A stretch of DNA of 55,999 nt. Source: Verrucomicrobiota bacterium (lineage in GTDB: Bacteria > Chlamydiota > Chlamydiia > Chlamydiales > SM23-39). A model generated the notes under the pieces. That model was given only the letters and a program-made list of their open reading frames with translations. It did not search any database and was not told the origin of the DNA. The stretch lies in assembly GCA_018239895.1 (NCBI GenBank), contig JAFEGL010000039.1, forward strand, positions 1 to 55,999, read 5' to 3'. The translations under genes were made by a program, and so were the position numbers. This document shows, in pieces, positions 51,586-55,999 of this stretch; the stretch's first letter is position 1, and each line of letters begins with the position of its first letter.

Positions 51586-52749
51586 TTATCCGGCGACAGG
51601 AACCTCGGCGTAGAGGGCGTCGTGGTCGGAGCGGGCCTTTTGCGTGTTGCCTGGCGTATACATCGAAATTCTCTCGCACGTGACCCCTTTGGCGAGTTGG
51701 ACCGGGAGTCCCAGCCCTTCTGCGAATTCGGAGAAGTAGTCGATGGTCTCAGGCGGCGTGTTGGTGTATTTCGGATCCCATTTCGCGGCGAGAGTGCTGG
51801 TGCAGGTCGGTAATTTTCCATCATAGTGGTGGATGAGGGTGGAGGCAAACGTATTTTGCGCCTCGTCGCTCTTGAGTTCGATGTTGAGATCTCCAGTCAA
51901 AAACGTCTGGATCACGTCTGGTCTCGCTCGAACTCCCTCTCGGATCTCCCCGAACTGGATCTCCCGTTTTTCTGCCGACTCTTCAGCGCTGCCATGGTGA
52001 AGGTGCGTTCCGACAATCCTCTGGATTGGCTTGTCTGCGTCGGGAGTCGCCTTGAGTTCCAAGATCGCATAGCCGCGCCGCAAAGTCCAATCGGTATTCG
52101 AGAACATCGTGTGGGAGAAATGGGAGTAGGCATGCTTCGTGATGACCATGCAGCCCCCTTCGCTGCCCCAAACGGTAGGGCCGAGGTGGGTGAAGAAGTG
52201 AGCGTACTCATTTTCGAGAGCTTTGACGATCCATTCGCAGGCGTCGGTGTCGTAAATCTCCTGAAGGACGATTGTCCCAGGCTGTTTCCTCCGAATTTCC
52301 TCAAGGATCCAATCGACGCGTAGGCGCCAATCGATAGGTCCGCCGTGGGTGATCGAAAATCCGCCAGCTGCGGCGCAGGCATTTAAATCGAAGTAGGTGG
52401 CCTTGCCCACAATCGGCGCCTCATCGGCTTTGCCGCGGATGTGGGTATAGCCATCTTTTTGAAGGCTGTAGCCGATCGCTTTGAAGAGCTTGCTCCCGAG
52501 TCCTGTGATGAGACCGACGGCGAGCGTCAACGGGAGAAGACACGCCATCAAAACGCCTGAGAAGACGAGGCCGGCTCGGAATGCGACCTCTTTCCATAGG
52601 CTCGGATAGTTTTCGAATTCGTCAGTTTTGAGGGGAGTGATGACCCGGATAAATCCCCGCGATAGCTCGCAGATCGGCTGAGCTAAATGCGACGAGATGT
52701 TTAAACAGGTGCGGTCCCACCCAATATCTAACGAATCTATGCTGTTCAT
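51586..52749 (-). CDS. Membrane-anchored EEP hydrolase, paralogue of the 29184 gene
   Basis: A 387-residue protein. The N-terminal 90 residues hold HLAQPICELSRGFIRV, matching YLTDPICKAHELYRR of the other EEP protein, and a two-lobed hydrophobic segment (about 54-88, VAFRAGLVFSGVLMACLLPLTLAVGLI). The EEP domain has YFDLNACAAAGGFS, TIVLQEIYDTD, GTHLHHGS, LTGDLNIE and KARSDHDAL, with the usual metal and catalytic residues. A lipid or nucleotide phosphodiester is the likely substrate. The start ATG overlaps the GH1 stop by 4 nt, so the glycosidase and hydrolase are coupled. Confidence 0.78.
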   Translation of the reverse strand: MNSIDSLDIGWDRTCLNISSHLAQPICELSRGFIRVITPLKTDEFENYPSLWKEVAFRAGLVFSGVLMACLLPLTLAVGLITGLGSKLFKAIGYSLQKDGYTHIRGKADEAPIVGKATYFDLNACAAAGGFSITHGGPIDWRLRVDWILEEIRRKQPGTIVLQEIYDTDACEWIVKALENEYAHFFTHLGPTVWGSEGGCMVITKHAYSHFSHTMFSNTDWTLRRGYAILELKATPDADKPIQRIVGTHLHHGSAEESAEKREIQFGEIREGVRARPDVIQTFLTGDLNIELKSDEAQNTFASTLIHHYDGKLPTCTSTLAAKWDPKYTNTPPETIDYFSEFAEGLGLPVQLAKGVTCERISMYTPGNTQKARSDHDALYAEVPVAG

Positions 52750-54446
52750 GCTACTTCTTCTGCTCTGTGTCTGATGATGTTATAAGCTACTTTGATGAGA
52801 GCCCCGCCGGGGGTGTACTCATATCCGGTCATTCTTCTCTGGTCGTCTTTGAAGATTTTGATCATCCCAAGACGGGTTCCTGCTCCCCGGTTCCACTCCA
52901 TTTGCCCCGGTTCATCCATCTCGGGGCTTGCGTAGGCAGTCCATACGAAGAAGGCCTTGATGTTCTCTTGGAATTCGCCCAGGACTGGAGCGTACCTTTG
53001 CATCGTCTTCACCTGCGTTTGCTCATCCAGACGGAAGGCTTTTTCGCCCCACTTATGGAGTTTTGCGTCGCAACCGATCTCGGTCACATGGACGTCGTGG
53101 CCTAAATCGACCGCCTCCTGAAGATCGCCCCTCACCCCTTGCGGATGGACGGTGGGGCCGAAGCTCATGATGCTCTCTCCCTCGTGGCAAGTAGCCCCGA
53201 AAGAGACCCCCATGTTTTTCCAGCAGTAGTTCATTACCTTGTTGCCGGGATAAACATTTCCGTCGTTCCAACCCGCTTTGATCTGAGCCAAGCCGTATCT
53301 TTGGAAGCCGATCACATCCAAGAAGCCGTTGTTCGCTTTAAAATCTGCTTCGGGAACTGAGAACCGGATGTTGGCTTTGCCGGGAATGTCGAAGACGAAT
53401 TGCCCCGTTTTGAAGAAGTTGTAGACGGCCGAATGGGCAATTTTCGAGAGGAGATAGCAGACCAATTTCTCAACCGCGTTCCCTCCGACGGGGGCGAATT
53501 TAATCCACTGGTGGGTCAGACCGATCGTTTTTGTGTCTTTATACTTATCTTTCGCCGCTTCGTACAGCTTGCAGTGGGCCATCAAGATGTTCCGCATCAT
53601 CCTTCCTGCTGCCGCCATGTCCCCTTTGATCTTCGTCGGGAAGTCGCCCATCAGGTTTTCAAGGACAAACGCCCCCACCTCATTGAAGGTGTAGAAATTT
53701 TTCACGGCGGGGAACCTCTCCATCATCCTGAGGCAATGGTCGGTGTAGAGCTGGATGTTGTCTGGAGTGTAAAAAGCGCCCTTCTCTTCAAACCACTGCG
53801 GATGGACGAAATGGTGGAGGGTGACGTAAGGCTCGATCCCAGCTTCTCGCAATTGATCGAAGAAGTTCTCGTACAGTTGGAGGACGAGTTCGTCATAGAC
53901 ACCTTCTGCTGGCTGAACGGCGGCCCATTCGATCGGCACCCGGTAGGCGGTGCAGCCGCTGTCTTTAAGCATGGCGACAAACGGCTCGGGGTTATCGAGG
54001 ATATCGATAAAAAATTCGTTGAAATCCCTCCCTTCCATCCCTTCGATGTGCTCGGGGGTGAGGAACCCGTGCCACTGGCTTTTGCCCGCGGCCCGCACGG
54101 TCGCATTCGCCTCGGTGCCGAGACCCGAGTCCTGGAGGCCCGATCCGGCGAAGCCCACCTTGTCGGGCAACACATCGGCCAAATTGCCGAGAGGCATCTG
54201 CTCCGCCTTCAAAGGGGGCTCTTTTACTTCGGCGACGGAGCGGGTGGCAAGCCGTTTAAAGACCAAATAGACGGCCATGACGGGGATGGCGAGGATCGAG
54301 CCGAGAAACCGGAAGACATTCACGGTGTAATGGTAAATTTTTTGGGCCAAATTCAGCGGAGCCCCTTCGAGCTTGCCCTTACTCCAATGGACAACGTCGG
54401 GGGCGGGTAGAAGACTTCTTTCAATTTCGTGGGCTAGGTCGATCAT
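52746..54446 (-). CDS. Membrane-anchored GH1 beta-glycosidase
   Basis: A 566-residue protein. Residues ~42-67 (VNVFRFLGSILAIPVMAVYLVF) are a hydrophobic anchor. From ~100 a glycoside hydrolase family 1 barrel follows: HGFLTPEHIEGMEG, RVPIEWAAVQPAEGVYD, VTLHHFVHPQWF, FYTFNEVGAF (acid/base Glu256) and HVTEIGCD (nucleophile Glu456, in place of the common TENG). Both catalytic glutamates are kept. Typical GH1 enzymes are soluble cytosolic glucosidases of ~450 residues; a membrane-anchored form fits a glycolipid substrate such as glucosylceramide. GGAG lies 6 nt before the ATG. The gene is coupled to the downstream EEP hydrolase. Confidence 0.82.
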   Translation of the reverse strand: MIDLAHEIERSLLPAPDVVHWSKGKLEGAPLNLAQKIYHYTVNVFRFLGSILAIPVMAVYLVFKRLATRSVAEVKEPPLKAEQMPLGNLADVLPDKVGFAGSGLQDSGLGTEANATVRAAGKSQWHGFLTPEHIEGMEGRDFNEFFIDILDNPEPFVAMLKDSGCTAYRVPIEWAAVQPAEGVYDELVLQLYENFFDQLREAGIEPYVTLHHFVHPQWFEEKGAFYTPDNIQLYTDHCLRMMERFPAVKNFYTFNEVGAFVLENLMGDFPTKIKGDMAAAGRMMRNILMAHCKLYEAAKDKYKDTKTIGLTHQWIKFAPVGGNAVEKLVCYLLSKIAHSAVYNFFKTGQFVFDIPGKANIRFSVPEADFKANNGFLDVIGFQRYGLAQIKAGWNDGNVYPGNKVMNYCWKNMGVSFGATCHEGESIMSFGPTVHPQGVRGDLQEAVDLGHDVHVTEIGCDAKLHKWGEKAFRLDEQTQVKTMQRYAPVLGEFQENIKAFFVWTAYASPEMDEPGQMEWNRGAGTRLGMIKIFKDDQRRMTGYEYTPGGALIKVAYNIIRHRAEEVA

Positions 54447-54517
54447 TTCGTTCTCCGTTCTTTTAAGAGAGCGAAAAGATTAGGCGAAGGGAGAATTTAG
54501 ATCTAGGGCTATTTCTA

Positions 54518-54692
54518 TTAACCCAAGCCCCAAACATGCGACAATCTGCTCGCTGCGGCTTAGCCAAATCGATCTTCCTCGTCGCCCTTGCCTTTCGGCA
54601 ATGGTGCTCCTCGTTCAGACCGAGGGCTATGCCCTCTTCGATTTGGCGTTGCCTCGCCGCGCATATTGTCGTATGTTTGGGGCTCGGGTTAA
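54518..54692. mobile_element. 175-bp MITE-like inverted-repeat element next to tRNA-Arg
   Basis: The arm from 54518 (TTAACCCAAGCCCCAAACAT...) and the complement of the arm ending at 54692 (TTAACCCGAGCCCCAAACAT...) match over ~55 nt with about 9-10 mismatches. The termini TTAACCC...GGGTTAA are each bordered by the dinucleotide TA (54516-54517 and 54693-54694), the target duplication expected of IS630/Tc1-mariner-type elements. The interior (~65 nt) holds no gene. It lies 13 nt beyond the 3' end of the tRNA. Confidence 0.65.
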
Positions 54693-54705
54693 TAAAGAAA
54701 AATTA

Positions 54706-54778
54706 CGTCCTCGGCAGGATTCGAACCTGCGGCCTGAAGCTCCGGAGGCTTCCACTCTATCCCCTGAGCTACGAGGAC
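54706..54778 (-). tRNA. tRNA-Arg (anticodon CCG)
   Basis: The acceptor stem GTCCTCG/CGAGGAC, D-arm GCTCAGGGGATAGAGT, anticodon arm GAAGC-CTCCGGA-GCTTC with anticodon CCG (reading CGG), and T-arm GCAGG-TTCGAAT-CCTGC all fold correctly in 73 nt. The discriminator is G and CCA is not encoded. It is the only RNA gene I see in the window. Confidence 0.95.
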
Positions 54779-54865
54779 GTAAAGTGGGTCAATTCTAACG
54801 ACAATTCCGAATATCTATCAAGTTGAACTTAGTAAAAATAACCTTGAAACTTTTGAGGGTGGACA

Positions 54866-55094
54866 CATCTGAACTTTATCAGCGCAGAGGAAAGAAGGAG
54901 TGTAGAAAGACGCAGAGAAAAGAAAAAACCGGGGCCTTGCCCGGAGAAAGAGAGGTCTAAAAACGACACTTTTAAACAATCGGAGAAGGTAGGTGCGCGT
55001 AAAGACACTCTCTTCCTCCGGGCAGGGCTCCGGATTTTTTCCTCTCTGCATCTTTCTACAATCCTTCTATCTCTGCGCTAATAAAGTTCAGATG
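54866..55094. repeat. 229-bp imperfect inverted-repeat element
   Basis: The arms (about 54866-54957 and 55003-55094) are nearly complementary over ~90 nt: CATCTGAACTTTAT, AGCGCAGAG, GTAGAAAGA, GCAGAGA and GCCCGGAG recur in order. Each arm holds a nested GC-rich stem (CCGGGGC...GCCCGG). It occupies most of the 333-nt gap between tRNA-Arg and the NlpC/P60 gene, which holds no gene. Part of the right arm recurs at 45559-45611. Confidence 0.75.
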
Positions 55095-55120
55095 AGCTCA
55101 TCCCAGAAGCTTCAGGGATT
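55068..55120 (-). repeat. 3'-end repeat, copy 2 (contains the stop of the NlpC/P60 gene)
   Basis: This copy of the 53-nt repeat also found at 45559-45611 overlaps the right arm of the inverted-repeat element and carries the final AAT CCC TGA of the minus-strand NlpC/P60 gene. Confidence 0.8.
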
Positions 55121-55885
55121 CATCCTGCGGGCAGCGGCATAGTTATACTTTGTTTTTTCGAGAGAGCTGATTCCGATTGCGTGGACTTCGTCGCGCACTC
55201 CAGCATGAAGAAATTGCCCCTTGTCTAAATAGAGGCCCACATGGTTAATCCGCTCTTCGCCGAAAAAGAGGAGGTCGCAAGGTTGTAGATCTTTTCGGTG
55301 AACCGGCTCAAATCCACTCCAATGAATTTGGCTCCGGGCGTTTCGGGGGATGAGATAGCCCGCTTCCCGAAAGAGCATCTGGATAAAGCCGGAACAGTCG
55401 TAGCCGAACGAGGTCGTCCCGCCCCACGTGTAGGGAAGGCCGAGAAATTTAAGGGCGAACGGAATTAGCTCCTCCATCGTCTTTAGCCGCGGTTCGAAGT
55501 CGACGTCGCCCCGCTGGATCCAGGCTTTTTTCCCATCGATCAACTCGATTGGGATCCAACGGACACTCGGATCAAAGTTTTCTTGCAATTTGATTTTTGC
55601 GCCGTAGGGAAGAGTCATGAGAGGTGGAAATGGGGTCGTGTCGGGAACGCGGTAGATGTGGGCAAAGAGGCTTTTGACAGGGCGGATCAGAGGATCAGCA
55701 AGGTTATATTCGGGGTGCAAACAAGACGATTTCACCCACCCCTCTTCACCATCGATCATCCGGATGCGGCTCCAGTCGCCCTTTTCTAGAATTTCTACGG
55801 CGTTGCTGTAGAATGCCTGGGTATGAACCTCGGTATCTTCTTCCGGGTTTACGTAGACGTTGACGACTGGGCGATAGACAAACAT
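55112..55885 (-). CDS. NlpC/P60 peptidoglycan hydrolase with SH3-like domains
   Basis: A 257-residue protein. The first ~135 residues are two SH3b-like cell-wall-binding segments (RIRMIDGEEGWVKSSCL; WIPIELIDGKKAWIQRGDV). The NlpC/P60 domain follows: FLGLPYTWGGTTSFGYDCSGFIQML with the nucleophile Cys, LQPCDLLFFGEERINHVGLYLD with the catalytic His, and FLHAG with the third polar residue. It should cleave the stem-peptide bond after D-Glu. No signal peptide is visible, as in the chlamydial homologue that recycles peptidoglycan peptides. The ATG at 55885 has no clear ribosome site; the 3' end lies in a dispersed repeat. Confidence 0.9.
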   Translation of the reverse strand: MFVYRPVVNVYVNPEEDTEVHTQAFYSNAVEILEKGDWSRIRMIDGEEGWVKSSCLHPEYNLADPLIRPVKSLFAHIYRVPDTTPFPPLMTLPYGAKIKLQENFDPSVRWIPIELIDGKKAWIQRGDVDFEPRLKTMEELIPFALKFLGLPYTWGGTTSFGYDCSGFIQMLFREAGYLIPRNARSQIHWSGFEPVHRKDLQPCDLLFFGEERINHVGLYLDKGQFLHAGVRDEVHAIGISSLEKTKYNYAAARRMNP

Positions 55886-55909
55886 AGCTAGAGTCTGTTA
55901 ACGAATTCA

Positions 55910-55940
55910 GTTTCTGTCGATTTTAGGGTTCTTTTGAGCC
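55910..55940 (-). repeat. Dispersed repeat, right-edge copy
   Basis: The inverted partner of positions 20-50, 29 of 31 nt identical by eye. It lies upstream of the NlpC/P60 gene. Confidence 0.7.
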
Positions 55941-55952
55941 AAAATTCAATCT

Positions 55953-55999
55953 AAAATCGGGGGGTAATATCAACATCCCGTATATGACCCCCCGATTTT
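55953..55999. terminator. Hairpin at the window end, probable terminator
   Basis: AAAATCGGGGGGT and its exact complement ACCCCCCGATTTT form a 13-bp stem with a 21-nt loop, A-rich on one side and T-rich on the other. It could terminate transcription from either side; the neighbouring gene is outside the window. Confidence 0.55.

Noticed and set aside
53400..54410. 336-codon open frame opposite the GH1 gene
   Set aside because: Exact antisense of a well-supported enzyme with catalytic residues; no ribosome site or family motif.

Overview
The window is about 56 kb of gene-dense, moderate-GC bacterial DNA with AT-rich intergenic gaps, frequent GTG and TTG starts, and many short or overlapping gene junctions. 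Sec signal peptides, an OprB-type porin, an inverse-autotransporter beta-barrel and periplasmic enzymes point to a Gram-negative cell. Several proteins have eukaryote-like character (sphingosine-1-phosphate lyase, F-box-like plus leucine-rich repeats, a mitochondrial-carrier-like protein, membrane-anchored hydrolases), which points to a host-associated, probably intracellular lifestyle. My best guess is an amoeba- or animal-associated member of Chlamydiota, with a Legionella-like gammaproteobacterium as the alternative. This is inference; no rRNA or universal marker is present to settle it.

Layout. 0.1-2.5 kb: minus-strand operon of a sterol-desaturase-type protein and an HTTM-DCC membrane protein. 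2.6-4 kb: DJ-1/PfpI protein and a methyltransferase, convergent. 4-8.2 kb: a 1385-residue inverse autotransporter with a beta-helix passenger. 8.2-13.7 kb: a plus-strand run of RidA, exported linear-amide hydrolase, OprB porin, exported formamidase-like enzyme, a small exported protein, dCTP deaminase and a DHFR-fold protein. 13.7-16.3 kb: cysteine-peptidase-like protein with no obvious start, bicupin, and the first of two 'KENNL' paralogues. 16.7-24.1 kb: carrier-like protein, exported flavoprotein, S9 peptidase, two alpha/beta hydrolases, Asp/Glu racemase. 24.2-30.5 kb: APC permease with a PLP enzyme, then two divergent EEP-fold phosphodiesterases. 30.6-33.9 kb: cold-shock protein, RhlE-type helicase, RlmK-like methyltransferase, two AhpD-like proteins. 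33.8-44.9 kb: a long minus-strand block with exported amine oxidase, HIT protein, RNB exoribonuclease, DUF4239 protein, sphingosine-1-phosphate lyase homologue, ABC-F ATPase and a tandem D-Ala-D-Ala-ligase protein. 45-51.5 kb: DoxX, DUF6065-like protein, ferredoxin, F-box/LRR protein, DUF2892, a second helicase, the second KENNL paralogue, an erythromycin-esterase-family protein. 51.6-54.4 kb: translationally coupled pair of a membrane-anchored GH1 glycosidase and a membrane-anchored EEP hydrolase. 54.5-56 kb: tRNA-Arg(CCG), two inverted-repeat elements, and an NlpC/P60 cell-wall hydrolase.

Two themes stand out. First, several enzymes (two EEP hydrolases, the GH1 glycosidase, a lipase-like protein, the lyase) carry a hydrophobic membrane segment ahead of the catalytic domain, as expected of proteins placed in a host or bacterial membrane with the enzyme exposed on one side. 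Three of them (S1P lyase, GH1, sphingomyelinase-like EEP) match steps of sphingolipid breakdown. Second, the intergenic DNA holds several families of short imperfect palindromes, one shaped like a TA-flanked MITE beside the tRNA, plus dispersed repeats recurring at the window edges and at the 3' ends of unrelated genes.
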